From positions 15,251,158 to 15,315,157 of the forward strand of contig NC_049984.1 of the NCBI RefSeq assembly GCF_000003815.2: DNA of 64,000 nt, given 5' to 3'. Both the position numbers and the translations under genes were made by a program. Of this stretch, positions 44,001 through 56,010 are shown in pieces. This DNA is from Branchiostoma floridae (lineage: Eukaryota > Chordata > Leptocardii > Amphioxiformes > Branchiostomatidae). Position 1 is the stretch's first letter, and the number at the start of each line of letters is the position of its first letter. Under the pieces are notes generated by a model that was given only the letters and a program-made list of their open reading frames with translations, was not told the origin of the DNA and made no database searches.

Positions 44001-44095
44001 AAAGGGCATAGCAGACTAGATTCGTCATAGACTTTGAAATATCCATTAAAGTCTTTGTCCAACTAATTCCGTATAGACGGTTCCATTGCCACGAT
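41090..44095 (+). repeat. Satellite-like array, ~155-165-bp monomer, about 19 copies
   Basis: Monomers share ACTTCTAAACACATCAAAGC then AAAGGGCATATCAGACTG, TTTGTCATAGATTTTGCAAT, ATTCAGG, GCCTTTGTCCAACTAA, CCAGAACGGCAGTTACA, CACTGAAGAACAAAGCGATC then AACTATTGGAT and GTTTTACAAT. The ACTTCTAAAC anchor falls at 41124, 41280, 41443, 41602, 41737, 41907, 42065, 42226, 42513, 42674, 42823, 42978, 43048, 43202, 43344, about 43533, about 43684, 43835 and 43981. Spacing is mostly 142-170, with one double gap (287) and one 70-bp partial. All monomers are diverged; no two adjacent ones are identical. Two outlying units follow at 44995-45360. Confidence 0.92.
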
Positions 44096-44329
44096 AGGTA
44101 TTTGGCCTATGTCTAAGTACCAACCTCGATTCAATAAACTCTGCATAACCGATAATTGTTAAGACTTCTACCCGATGGAAACATTGTGCCAAAAGTTGGT
44201 GAACATAACTATTGACTGATTCAAAGGGACGTATCCCATGTACGCCAGCCTATGTACTCATATAACGCCGTGGAAATATGCAGTATAAAAATGTGAAACG
44301 ACAACAGTATACTTTACGTCACATAAGTT

Positions 44330-44480
44330 TCCTCACTTCACTCAGGTAAACATGAGTCCCTAGCTTCGCTTAGGTTAGGGATATCCATCAAGTAGAATGT
44401 TTAAATGGAGGTCCCGTGTTTGAGGAGAGCCACACCTTGAGCTCGTAAAAGAACCCACCACACTTATTGAAAATAGCAGG
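44330..44480 (+). mobile_element. SINE 3' portion
   Basis: AATGGAGGTCCCGTGTTTGA, AGAGCCACACC and AAAGAACCCACCACACTT match the tail of the SINE at 23.7 kb. CACTTCACTCAGGTAAACAT upstream resembles the SINE central block. The tRNA-like head is missing or unrecognisable. Confidence 0.55.
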
Positions 44481-44597
44481 GGTTCACCTCGGTGTCAGTG
44501 GATCTATTGAGTCTGTAGCGTATCCTGTTCAGCACAAAGAATTACAGCCAAACAATAATAATTGTATTCTTTATCAAATTTTTGAATTTTGGATGTA

Positions 44598-44812
44598 CAG
44601 TCAAACCTGTCTATATCGGTCACCCAGGGCAATGGAGGAATGTGGCCACTGTAGACAGGTGGTCACTATAGAGAAAATGGTAATGGAAATCGTGTGGCCG
44701 TGGTCGTGTTGAAAAGGTGGCCGCTATAGACTATTTCTTAATTAATACTTAGGTCAATGGGGAAAATCCAAGGGACCGCTATGCACAGGTGGCCGCTATA
44801 CAGGTCTGACTG
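44598..44812. mobile_element. 215-bp MITE, pogo/Tigger-like, TA target duplication
   Basis: The ends are CAGTCAAACCTGTCTATA (left) and, inverted, CAGTCAGACCTGTATAGC (right). The dinucleotide TA flanks both sides (44596-44597 and 44813-44814). CAG termini with a TA duplication are typical of pogo/Tigger elements of the Tc1/mariner superfamily. The interior repeats the motif GTGGCC(A/G)CTATAGAC and has no coding capacity. Confidence 0.8.
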
Positions 44813-44994
44813 TAATCGGACTGTAATCGGACTTCATAACTGGTACATGATACACTTTATGATTAAAACAATAAGATGATTTAAAAGACAAGAAAACACG
44901 CAAAACGTTAGAAGAATTGTGAAATAAATTGCGAGATCTGTCAAATATTTGCTCGCTTCCTCTAGTAGAACGACTAGCTTGAAAAAAAGGCCAG

Positions 44995-45360
44995 TAAAGT
45001 ATTGCATAATGTTTTACGATACTTTCAGATACATAAAAGGCAAAGGGTGTTTCAAAAGGTATTCGTCATAGATTTTCACGAAAGCCTTTGGATTTGTATA
45101 ACTAACGGTACTTCCAGTCGCACAATAAGTGCAATAATGTATCAAATGATGCTTTATGATACTTAACATGTATCAAAGAATAGGGTGTGCGGAACTGGAT
45201 TCGTCATAGATGTTATCCTGTACACGGAATCCTTTGGTAAATGTCCAAATAACTCCATAACGACCATTCCAGTGTCGCACTCTGTAAATCGTCGGCTTCA
45301 TGACAGATTTTATCGATAAAGTCGGTGAGATATTGTTAGGACTGATATTCATGTACCCCA
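44995..45360 (+). repeat. Two degenerate satellite monomers outside the main array
   Basis: ATAATGTTTTACGATACTTT, GCAAAGGGTGT, TTCGTCATAGATTTTCACGA, AAGCCTTTGGATTTG and then a second set (AATAGGGTGTGCGGAACTGG, TCCAAATAACTCCATAACGA) follow the order of the 41-44 kb monomers. Confidence 0.6.
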
Positions 45361-45735
45361 TGAGAATAATATGTCAAAAGATGAAAGTTTTTCCTTGGGC
45401 ATGGTGGCATTTTTGAAAGACATTAACTCACTACTACTGATGGCTTGCTGCCATAAGCTAAGTACTAGAGTGTATACAATACTTTATGCCATTCAATGTT
45501 TTTTGTCAGTTATTCTTTCCTAGAACTGCATCCTTATGGAACCTATGGGAATAATGTGTCAAAAGATAAAAGTTTTTCCTTGATGGCATTTTTAAGATAC
45601 ATTACCTCACGTTTACCGCTGGCCTGCTGCCATAAGCTAAGTACTAGAGTGTATGCAGCACGTTATACCATTCAACGTTTTATGGTCAGTAATTCTTTCC
45701 TAGAACTACATAGTTATGGAACAAGCTTCCACGGA
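45361..45735 (+). repeat. Tandem duplication, ~183-bp unit, 2 copies
   Basis: AATA(A/G)TGTCAAAAGAT, AAGTTTTTCCTTG, GCCATAAGCTAAGTACTAGA then GTGTAT, and ATTCTTTCCTAGAACT occur in each half (45365-45535 and 45547-45720). Confidence 0.85.
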
Positions 45736-46596
45736 ATTGCTTCCCTGTTGCGTACCAACTAAAACGTTTTAAGACAAGGGTAAACAACCATCCGTCTTCA
45801 GAATCACGTACTCTAACTCAAAAACACATGAGTGGCTCCATGGGCCTTGTTTTGTGGGGAACCTCAAGTAAATAGAAAAAAAATAGTTTAGCCAAATACA
45901 ACCATATGATAATCTAAATGCAGGCATGTCATGCCTTCCATTAGAAGAAAAAAAATTCCACAATCAGAGAAGGTTGAGCGCGATCGAATGGCACAACTGC
46001 GAGAGAGCTGTACACGTGCGGTTTGTGTGACGCATCCAAGCCGCGAATGACGTTGATCTAGTTATTATCGTAGGAAATGGCAAATACGATGAGGATATTC
46101 TTATCTTATCGCCTTAATGTTATATTCGGGCTTCAGGGCTAATTTCATACCGGATAGGTTCTTCTGTGCCGAACTTTATCTCTCTTACGTTCTTGGATAA
46201 CTGCCATGCCAAACTATCAACTTCTGTGGTACGTGTATCACTCACTTGAAAGGGTCCGACTTCCTTTTAACCTTTCTTGGGCGTCTTCCAGGAAGCTTTT
46301 AGCAAATTGTAACACAACGGGTGTCTTATGTAAGTCTACAGACACTTGAATTGCATTCCGACTACGATATGGCAGAGACGATCGACAATTACACAAACGC
46401 TTTAATCATTCGTTAACGAAGGCCTTGCATCCAGACAAATTGCCATCTTCTCGTTGATTACTCACTGCAATCAACATCCCAAGCCTCTCAATGAAAGTTT
46501 CGAATTTCAATCACCTTTCTTCAAAGCTATGTAAATGTCAAAGTTTTAAAGTTCTTAAATTTTACACTACCAGTAACAATTACGGTTGGATTTTAT
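45736..46596. other. Intergenic, nothing recognised
   Basis: No supported features. Confidence 0.45.
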
Positions 46597-46853
46597 AATA
46601 ATGATGATGATGGAGATGATGATGTTGATGGTGATGATGATGATAATGGTGATGACGATGGTGGTGGTGATGATGATGATAATGTTGATGATGATGTTGA
46701 TGGTGATGATGATGTTGATAATGGTGATGACGATGGTGGTGGTGATGATGATGATAATGATGATGGCGATGCTGGTGATTCTGCTGATGATGTCGGACGA
46801 TGGTGATTATGATGATGATGATAATGATAATAATAGTAACGGTGATGATGACA
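46597..46853. repeat. (GAT)n microsatellite, imperfect
   Basis: GATGATGATGGAGATGATGA and related units for about 255 bp. Open frames here (Met/Val-rich plus, Ser/Pro-rich minus) are repeat artefacts. Confidence 0.95.
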
Positions 46854-47974
46854 TGACCGCATGAGAGCTACATCTCTCTCTGGTACCGGGCAGGCCTGAT
46901 GGACTGGGGAGTTCCATTCAATGTCTTTTGCTTTATCGCGGACCCTTACATCCCATTTACATGTCTAAACCTGTACTCAGTCTATCGGTATTCATGCTCA
47001 ATGACATCCGCTGCCTCAATGGTAGTTAGATGGGAAAAGTTACAAAGATTGCTTACATGCACTATCTATTACCAGCCATCTGAATACAAGGTAATACTAT
47101 ACGTACATAACCGAGTTCCCGTGGGGACAAGAGGTATCATTCGGGCCGTTGGAATCAGCATCTAGATCGTTACAAATTACTGTTCCCTGTAGGAGTATGT
47201 CTCGGACATAAATCAACAGACAATGTAACACTGGTAGTAAAGACTACTTGAGTGGGGGTGCAAAACATTGTTTCCTTTAAGCTACTTCCTCCTGGTCGTT
47301 TTCATCAGCACCAGTACTACAAATTGCTTTATTCCTTAGAAGTTGCCGCCTGTCCTTTTAAATAGCTCATCAACAGGTATATTCCGATCGCGTTCGCGGT
47401 AATATCAATCAGCGCAGATGAACAGGCTATTGTACCAAATCCTCTTCTGACGCCAACGAATTACATGCGTCTACTGATACCGTCATTAGGGTGCTTATCT
47501 CGGTAGAAGAACAGGCGTCTATGGAAAGAGAAGGACACAATTATCGCTCCGAGTCAACATTATTCTGCGCGATTATGACGGAAGACGATACAATCGTGAG
47601 ATTTGTCTGATAGTTCCACTGTCACGAGCTTTAACCAGCAGCAGAGAATCGTGCCACTTGAAAAAATCAGCCAATCAATGCCTGTAGGTACAAATATCAC
47701 ACGAAAATGATCATAATAGACGGGACAGAAATTGGATTAACATAATAGTTTGTAGTACTAGTTCGGCTAGTTCAGCCTGTTCAACAGATACTCAAATGAA
47801 GTCAGTGGATGATTTTTGAAATGTCTGTGTCAGAGACTATATATCCATTTGATTTATTTTCAATAATGTATCACATACATGGGAAGAGGGCCAGTTAATA
47901 AGTATGAAATTATGTTTATAACCTGTCTAATGTACTCGGTCCCGTATGGATTTTTTTCTTGCAAAATGCATTAG
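46854..47974. other. Intergenic, nothing recognised
   Basis: No supported features. Confidence 0.45.
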
Positions 47975-49260
<1,286 letters not shown>

Positions 49261-49959
49261 AATTTATAACTCGTGCATGTCCTGTGGCAAATTGTCGACT
49301 AATGAATGATTTTACCCTAGCTTGGCTGTGGATCAGGGAAGTTACAGGTGAAAGAATCACACGGAGAGTCAATGCAAAATATATATACTTGTAGCTTCCG
49401 CACAAAGAGAGACAGAATGCGAAGGCCGACTGCAAATGACTACATGCATTAATGTCGAGCTACGGAAGCTAGCGATGAAGTGAAAAGATCTAAAGAAAGA
49501 ATACAGGGTATTCAAACCACTGCAGTGGCAGAACACAGTAGTCTACTACTGCCATTGTGTCGAGTATTACAGATGGCGATGGGTAGATAATTCGATCAAC
49601 GTTGTACAAATCATACGTCTATGAGTTTGAGAAGATACTAATACTATATATCGCCCTATGAAAGGCAAGCACTTCGTGTTTGTCAGGTAGACTTGCATCC
49701 CAAGGCATTTCAACTTATTGCGGTGTAAAAGTAGTTATTCTTTCTCGGTGTTCTTTCAAAGTGGCTTAACTTAATGTAAGGTACTTCTAAAACCATTTTT
49801 GCCTATCTGACACGTGGGCTGTGCCTTCAGACTTTTACACTAAAGTTTCAATAGGATTCTAGTCTCTTGACACTGATGCATCGCAACTTTTATAAACTTT
49901 CCTAGGAAAGCGTATAGAGAATATTCCACCCGGAGACGTAATCAAAAGTCACACGCCAA
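49261..49959. other. Intergenic, nothing recognised
   Basis: No supported features. Confidence 0.45.
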
Positions 49960-50140
49960 ACTCTATTAGTTATTCAAGCAACTGAATATGATTTTATTTT
50001 TCAAAACGGTCAAATTCGTTTCCCGTTTGCAAAATTCGTTTCCCGTTTCCAAAATTGTATCCAACTGCTCGAGTTACTATTCTTTTGCGTATCTTATTAC
50101 CATGATATCTAGCCTTCATCGAGTAATCAGATTTTATGTA
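49960..50140. mobile_element. Palindromic MITE, family 7 (diverged)
   Basis: TTAGTTATTCAAGCAACTGA then ATATGATTTT (left), and ATTGTATCCAACTGCTCGAG then TTACTATTCTTTTGCGTATC (right), are inverted relatives of the 27.1 kb copy. CTTATTACCATGATATCTAG then CCTTCATCG continues the family's outer block. Confidence 0.6.
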
Positions 50141-51413
50141 AGGCGAAAACTAGTCCTTGCGCTTCGTTGACCACTTATTCGACGACTTACCTCCATGGCA
50201 GCGGTGGCTGTAGGCGGAGTACAAATTCTCAATCCATTACAAACACCCGTGCTGCAACGATAACTTCCCAAATTCACGCATTCACACTGTAATTCGTTTT
50301 ACCGCAAAGTAGAAGTAGTTTAGAGATAAATGCTGTTAGGACCGACATTCTCTGGGGAGACTTCGTCTAAAGCTTGGTTACACCTCTCTGTCCCACAACG
50401 TGCACATGAACAGAATGCAAAGTGAATACACGACACAGTCTAGGTTTCGCCTAGTATATAGGTGGGACATTTCAGCGGTTCCCAACTAGACTCATTTTGC
50501 ACAACCGTTGTTTCATTTTAACTGACTTTACATTGACCGTCTGTCACCTTCTTCCGGGCAATTCTGACAGGTTCACATGGTACTGCAGCTATAGGTGTCG
50601 CTGCTAACAGATGCGGTCCCAACCTGATGAAACTATTCACGATTTCCTACGTACTCCTTAGACCTTGTTAATTGAGTGCCCCCACCACTTGAAAGGAATA
50701 CACACCACCGGTATTAGTAATAGCCTGTTTAGAGTCAAACGTAAACTTTGCGTTGTCTATGCATACTAATCAATAAAGTTTTCCGTCTCTCTCGGTATGC
50801 CGAAGGTCATTATATACAAACGGTTATTCCAAGCACAGTAAGCCGATTTATTCTATGCCTAGAATTATACAAAAAGGGGTAACCTTGATCTTTGGTGACC
50901 CTGTCTGAATTGTAATAGAAAATGCATTAGAAATATCTTTTATAAGATACAGTATGCAACGTTAGGCATTACAGTCGGTCCCTGCATCGGTTGGATAGGT
51001 CTAGAGGTTAGAGAGCTACGAAGCTTATGGTAGACTAGCAGAAGATAAAACTGATGCATTGGGAAATTCATCATTTTCGTTTGATTGTCTTTTCGCCCTC
51101 CTCACATCTCCGTCCCCTAGTATGTCACAGTTGCATGATTCTACGTTGGAAGTGTATATATATCAAGCTGGAATAACGTTGCAAAGTAGCAAACTGTATA
51201 ATAAATAGACAAAGTGGAGAAATCGATCTATCCTTGTAAACTCCTAATGTAAAAATTAAACTTTACAAGCCAACTCAAGAAATTTGACCAAAAACTTAAC
51301 TTCTTCAACAATCTGTTCTGAGTGGTGAAAACACGTGTTTTTTCCGCACATGTGACGTCATCACTATGTCAAAGTTCATCGGAAGTCGGTTCCGCCCCTT
51401 GTACCGGCTAAAG
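50141..51413. other. Intergenic, nothing recognised
   Basis: No supported features. Confidence 0.45.
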
Positions 51414-51632
51414 TGAATTGGCCGGACTTTCTTCGGGGCAGTAGAAGATTTTCTCCGCCTGGAAAATATTTAGCAGTAGTTTTAAGAAGGTTGTAGAAGG
51501 TTTGGCCAATTAAACTCCTAAAACTTCGTAAAACTTCTACCGGGTGTGAAAGATTACCCCGGCGGCAGAAAGCTTCATCTGCACCGAAAACAAGAAAGCT
51601 CGGCCAATCTAAGGTAGGCTGGATGCTGGGTT
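51414..51632. mobile_element. Palindromic MITE, family 6
   Basis: ATTGGCCGGACTTTCTTCGG then GGCAGTAGAAG (left) is inverted relative to CTGCACCGAAAACAAGAAAG then CTCGGCCAAT (right). TCTACCGGGTGTGAAAGATT then ACCCCGGCGGCAGAAAGCTT is the family's diagnostic arm. Directly abuts family 4. Confidence 0.6.
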
Positions 51633-51633
51633 A

Positions 51634-51795
51634 GGGCGCGGTGACATATAGGTCGTGCGATCGTCGTACGATTTTGATGCCATAGGATTTTCAAGCAGGC
51701 CGTGACAGAACCAGCCACCGACATAGATCCACAGCATTTGTGTACCAAAATGTCCTCCAAAGTTAGCGATCGTACGACCTATGTGACTGCGCCTT
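51634..51795. mobile_element. MITE, family 4, with ~30-40-bp inverted ends
   Basis: The left end, GGGCGCGGTGACATATAGGT then CGTGCGATCG, and right end, GCGATCGTACGACCTATGTG then ACTGCGCC, are inverted copies. The interior contains TTTTCAAGCAGGCCGTGACA then GAACCAGCCACCGAC. A second copy in the opposite orientation is at 55807-56010. Confidence 0.75.
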
Positions 51796-52667
51796 TAGTA
51801 CTGCTAGCGCTGACTCCTCACCACGGGAAGGATCAAATAAACGATGCCGACATTGCTCCCAATTCTCAGCAGTTTGCACCTTTCATCAAGTACCCGATTC
51901 TGTTGCTGTTAGGAATATTCCGGAGTGGAACATATACAGCATTTATAGCATACATTATCCGATAGCGGTGATGGCTGGTTACGACTCCCAAAATATCCAC
52001 ATTACATCTAACGTGTCCTCCCCAAAGTACAGACGTCCTTGGCTGGCCTCATTTACGAGTAACATAGTCCTTGGGAAACACCATAAAGTTGTAGACAGAT
52101 TTGACATTAACCTAAATTGGAACATCCTTCACATACAAAACTCATACTGCAAGTATCACTGCGTAAGCCTTAATATGATTCCCAGGCTTCACACTCACTC
52201 ATTCACTCCCCTCAGCACAATCGAACTCGACCTCACCAGTTAAAGTTCTCATAACCTTGTGGCCTAGCGGATTTTTTCATCCACTGTGTCGTGTTCCAAT
52301 GGGCAACCGTCTCTTTCCACCACATGGACCTTTTCATCTCTCTAACCTGAGTCCTACCTTGGTGGAGCGGGAAAAGCCGTGTTGAGTGCTTTTTCCAAGA
52401 AAACACACCGTCTAGCCAGGGATTTTTGGGAATTTAGTGACCTTTTGACATAGAGTCCACAAGGCAAATAACCATGACCATCTATGCCATCTACGCCACC
52501 GTACACTCAGGGCACTTGTATAGCACTTTCCACGTATGATTGACTATATAATGGCCACCACGATAGTTAAAAGTTGATGAAACATTCAGTATGACTACAA
52601 TTGGTAGTCATGACAGATGGATAACAATTGTAGTTCCTCGCATCCAACCGTTTTATCATTTTACGTT
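51796..52667. other. Intergenic, nothing recognised
   Basis: No supported features. Confidence 0.45.
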
Positions 52668-53072
52668 TAGGACCTCATGACCCAATGACCATTCTTTTCT
52701 ATTCCTGGCAATTCGTAGTGTGTTCCAGAAATTCTAACCGCATTCCAGCTATTTGTGCCCGTTCTTTTGGCTAGCCCGAAAGTTTTTGACATGTTAAAAG
52801 CTGTCGAGGTGCATTCGAAGTGGACAAATATTGAATGGCATTCACAGTGGATTCTAAGTGTATTCTAACTATTCTAACTGCAGTATGACCGTATTCTACG
52901 GCATTCTAACATTATTACGGCCACCTCGAATCCTGCCAGAATGTGACCGAAATAATATCTCGAATGCAGTGAGAATGTCTAGAACACACTAAAAATTCCC
53001 AGGAATAGAAAAACAATTCATGCTGACGGCATTCTGGCTCATTCCTTCTAGTGTGAAGGGGATATAAGGTCC
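52668..53072. mobile_element. Imperfect palindromic MITE (~400 bp)
   Basis: TTTTCTATTCCTGGCAATTC then GTAGTGTGTTCCAGAAATTC (left, about 52695) is inverted relative to GTCTAGAACACACTAAAAAT then TCCCAGGAATAGAAAA (right, about 52977-53012). The outermost GGACCTCAT/ATAAGGTCC also pair. The left arm lacks about 50 bp present on the right. Many GCATTCTA/TAGAATGC-like motifs fill the centre. Confidence 0.6.
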
Positions 53073-53431
53073 ATTTGGAATTCCCATCCGAACGGCCCCG
53101 AATGCGGCACGAATTTTGCACATTCTGCTTGATTCCTGCTGATTCGGTTTCAGTGTGAAGGCCATATTAGCAGCGACACCTATGCCGCAGTGTAATATAG
53201 AACCAGTCAGCATTGCCCTGAGGAAGATGACAGACGGTCTACTAGACTACTCTCCAAGCAGAGGTTGATAGAAAAGATTGTCCCGTTCTCATTCGAATTC
53301 ATGCCCCGTTTTCTTCCCGCCGGCCACCTGATTTGGTTCCTTAACTATAGGTCCGTTGTCCACTGTTGACTGAACAGCGAATAACGTATATCTACTGTAC
53401 ATGTCATTCACATTTCCCGCCACAGCCAGTT

Positions 53432-53759
53432 GGAACAAGTTCGAACCATCCTCCTACGCAGGGACAGCCAACAGCGAAACCGCATGTCTGGATGTACCCT
53501 GCTTTCTCAACCGTCACTCTTAGTTCCTGTGGACGCCCCCCCCCCCCCCCCAAAAAAAACCAGCTGTCAGCCAATCAGCGAACAGGCCTTTCAGTTTTCA
53601 GAAGCGCTCTCGCATATATAAGCGGTAAACTCATTAATATCTTTAAGCAGGGCGGTCAGGAACTGAGAGTGTCGGTACGGTTGAGAAAGAAGGGTACATC
53701 CAGACAGGCGATTTCGACGTTGGATGTCCCTGCGTACGAGGATGGATCGAACTGGTTCG
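53432..53759. mobile_element. Long palindrome (two ~100-bp arms) with promoter-like loop
   Basis: The left arm (53432-53532) and right arm (53657-53759) are inverted copies over about 100 bp with roughly ten differences, e.g. CATCCTCCTACGCAGGGACA against the inverted CATCCTCGTACGCAGGGACA. The 124-bp loop holds C16-A8 (53536-53559), CCAATCAGCG (53571-53580) and CATATATAAGC (53612-53622), the order and rough spacing of a CCAAT and TATA box. The 151-codon frame across it is an artefact of the palindrome. No target duplication identified. Confidence 0.65.
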
Positions 53760-54079
53760 AGATCGCTTTCAGCAATAACATCACTATCAAATGTAATGCT
53801 TCAGGCTTTGTTATCTGTTAATAACTGGCTTAAAACGCCACTGAGCGGACGGAGCGAGAAGGTTAACTGCTTTCCTTACCAAACGCGATTTTCTCGGATC
53901 AGAAGGTCAAAGAGGAAAGTGCTGTACTGGCTGTGTTCGTGATAAGCCCTTTGACTGAAACTTTGCCATCAGAGCAACACGGGGATACCGACCAATACCA
54001 ATGCAAACGCGAAAGGTCGTTTTCCGTTCAGTGCCCCAAGCAATTCAATATTCAACATAATATTTTGCTTGTAGCAACA

Positions 54080-54345
54080 TGCCGTCTATGATCTAGTGGT
54101 TACTAGGCTAGTGAACACGGAAATCATTGCTTGTATTCTTGGTTAGGATTTGTGTCCTTCAGAAAGGCACTTAACATTACTTCCCTCACTCAACTCAGGC
54201 GTAAACGGGTACCTGACTTCGATTGGGGTGGTAAAAGGCAGTAGAAGGAGAAGGTTAGGCTCCACCTTCCAATACCCTAGAAACATCGGATAGCAATCCC
54301 TTGCCCCCACGGCCTGAAAGAAGAGCCATGGAATCTGATTTTTTG
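54080..54345 (+). mobile_element. SINE, degenerate
   Basis: TCTAGTGGTTACTAGGC (54092) is A-box-like; no clear B box remains. The body TTCAGAAAGGCACTTAACAT, TCCCTCACTCAACTCAGGCG, TAAACGGGTACCTGACTTCG and AGGAGAAGGTTAGGCTCCAC is the conserved central/3' type found in deuterostome tRNA-SINEs; the central block parallels CTTTACACGACTTTCCCCAC of the 23.5 kb SINE. Confidence 0.5.
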
Positions 54346-54677
54346 TTGCTTACATAAAAGACATTAGTGTTGAATCAATATCAATCCAATGTTAACCGAT
54401 AGCAGCTTAAAAACCCTTAAAAGTCATTAGTATTGATGATTTCCATGTCAAGTAATGACTACGTACTTTTCATTCTTACTGATTGACTGACTGACCGATA
54501 CTGACTGACGCCATCTCCCAGAGTACGATATTACCTTCAAGAAAGATCTATGTCTTCACACTTTATTTCTAACATGTGTTACTGCTTCGCTCGACACCCT
54601 CAATGCGTTATTCTCTCAAGACATTGCAAGTTTATGCCGTCTCTTATCATAAGGCTTGATCGCATTTGTCGTAAAGG

Positions 54678-54908
54678 GGGTTCAAACGTGCGTATAAAAC
54701 TTATATTCAAGCCCGAATGAGGTCCGTATGGAAGTCTAAGCATCTACCAGGCTACACAGGTTGCTGTAGAAATAATTGAAAGTGGAAGAATTTAGACAGT
54801 ACAGATGACATGCCAGACGAGTTAGCTGGGTCGCAAATCATACTCCTCGGCCAGCTAATTCCTTTGGCATGTTACACATCTATATTTGTCCGATTTCTAC
54901 TATTTTAC
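54678..54908. mobile_element. Palindromic MITE, family 1, truncated at the right
   Basis: It starts GGGTTCAAACGTGCGTATAA. CAGGCTACACAGGTTGCTGT, ATGCCAGACGAGTTAGCTGG then GTCGC, and GTCCGATTTCTACTATTTTA follow as in 6433-6731. The right arm is cut after the ACTATTTTAC block, where the next element is inserted. Confidence 0.65.
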
Positions 54909-55084
54909 TAATCTCCAAGCAGATCTTGCGTGGCATAAGACAGTAACATAAGCTGGGGAAGGAGTTTAGCCGGCAGAAGAGTAAATAGGCCACGCGAGCC
55001 AATTTACTCCTCTGCCGTCTAAACTCCTTAAGCTTCCCCAGGTTATGTTACTGTCTTATGCCACGCAAGATCTGCTTGGAGATG
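54909..55084. mobile_element. 176-bp palindromic MITE inserted with 9-10-bp target duplication
   Basis: Arms of about 60 bp are nearly identical inverted copies: ATCTCCAAGCAGATCTTGCG then TGGCATAAGACAGTAACATA at the left, and the reverse complement ending TCTGCTTGGAGAT at the right. The inner parts pair too (GGGGAAGGAGTTTA against TAAACTCCTTAAGCTTCCCC). The direct repeat ACTATTTTAC flanks it at 54899-54908 and 55085-55094. A 9-10-bp duplication fits the MULE (Mutator-like) group. No coding capacity. Confidence 0.85.
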
Positions 55085-55094
55085 ACTATTTTAC

Positions 55095-55370
55095 CCCATT
55101 TTACTAGACGGTGATCGCTCTGAGATATGTTGTCTGTCTCTTTGCTTCAACATAGCTGCGACCTGAATTGGATTTGTGTAACCTTTGACTTCATTATTAG
55201 ATTATGATGAAATTATAAACGTAAAACTGGAAAGACAACAAAGTTACAAATGGCAAAGTGTCCAAAAGTTTTTTTTTTAATGTATGGAATATCGTGTGAG
55301 CACTATTTTCAAATTGCTCGGGCGCAGGACGGTTGCAGCCAAGTCACCGCCTTTAGTTTGCGGGATAGAT
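55095..55370. mobile_element. MITE, family 2 (diverged, with insertion)
   Basis: CCCATTTTACTAGACGGTGA then TCGCTC (left) and GCTCGGGCGCAGGACGGTTG then CAGCCAAGTCACCGCC (right) correspond to the family ends. AAACTGGAAAGACAACAAAG is the interior. About 30 bp (TTGTCTGTCTCTTTGCTTC) are extra within the left arm. Confidence 0.5.
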
Positions 55371-55496
55371 TTAAAGTCAAAGTTTTTCCACAACAGCTGA
55401 TGCATTGGGGGTGGTACCTTACTGCGTCCCTGTAGCCTGGGGCACAGAACCTTTGTGTAATGACTACATCGTGGGGCCAATATCTGATAGTGGTCT

Positions 55497-55806
55497 GTGT
55501 TTTCAACTACCATACTCAGAGAATGCAACAGGTACTATTTTAAAAGTTTTTGGTATGGCTCTGCCAGGGATCGTATTCACAACCAAGGCGACAACTCTAC
55601 CCACTTGGCCATTGCATCGGCCGTGAAACATTGGCTCAGGACATTTTTGCCTTACGATGTTCAGTCAGGTTTTGACACATTTGATTACATTTAATTTTTT
55701 GTGTTTTTTCTTTACGTTCATTTCATTTCATTAGGTTTAATTTGCATTGTTGTATAAGTTTTAAATTTCATCATTTGTACTCCAGGAAGAATAGTCTTAC
55801 ATAGTT
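55497..55806 (+). mobile_element. Possible LINE 3' end with unrecognised C-terminal frame
   Basis: A 65-codon frame without ATG (GTG-opened) ends LAIASAVKHWLRTFLPYDVQ then SGFDTFDYI and stop at 55694. It is followed by a T-rich non-coding tail and GTACTCCAGGAAGAATAGTC. The layout (open C-terminal frame, AT-rich 3' region) fits a 5'-truncated retroelement, but I do not recognise the peptide, so a terminal exon of an unknown gene remains possible. Confidence 0.3.
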
Positions 55807-56010
55807 AGGTTGCCGTCACATAGGTCGTGCCGTCGTCGTACGATCGCTACCTTGGGGCATTTTGGACAACAAAAATGTACGTCTAAGTTCAACTGTCTTG
55901 GTACACAAAATGTTGTTTTGGATCTAAGTCGGTGGTTGGTTCTGTCACGCTTGAAAATCTTATGGCATTAGAATCGTACGACGATCGCATGACATATGTA
56001 ACCGCGCCCT
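55807..56010. mobile_element. MITE, family 4 (opposite orientation)
   Basis: GTCACATAGGTCGTGCCGTC then GTCGTACGATCGC (left) pairs with AATCGTACGACGATCGCATG then ACATATGTAACCGCGCCC (right). The interior GTCGGTGGTTGGTTCTGTCA then CGCTTGAAAATC is the reverse complement relative of the 51.7 kb copy. Confidence 0.75.

Noticed and set aside
46586-46864. Met/Val-rich and Ser/Pro-rich frames
   Set aside because: Translation of the (GAT)n microsatellite.
53366-53821. 151-codon open frame
   Set aside because: It lies across both arms and the loop of a palindrome and reads through C16-A8; it has no domain.
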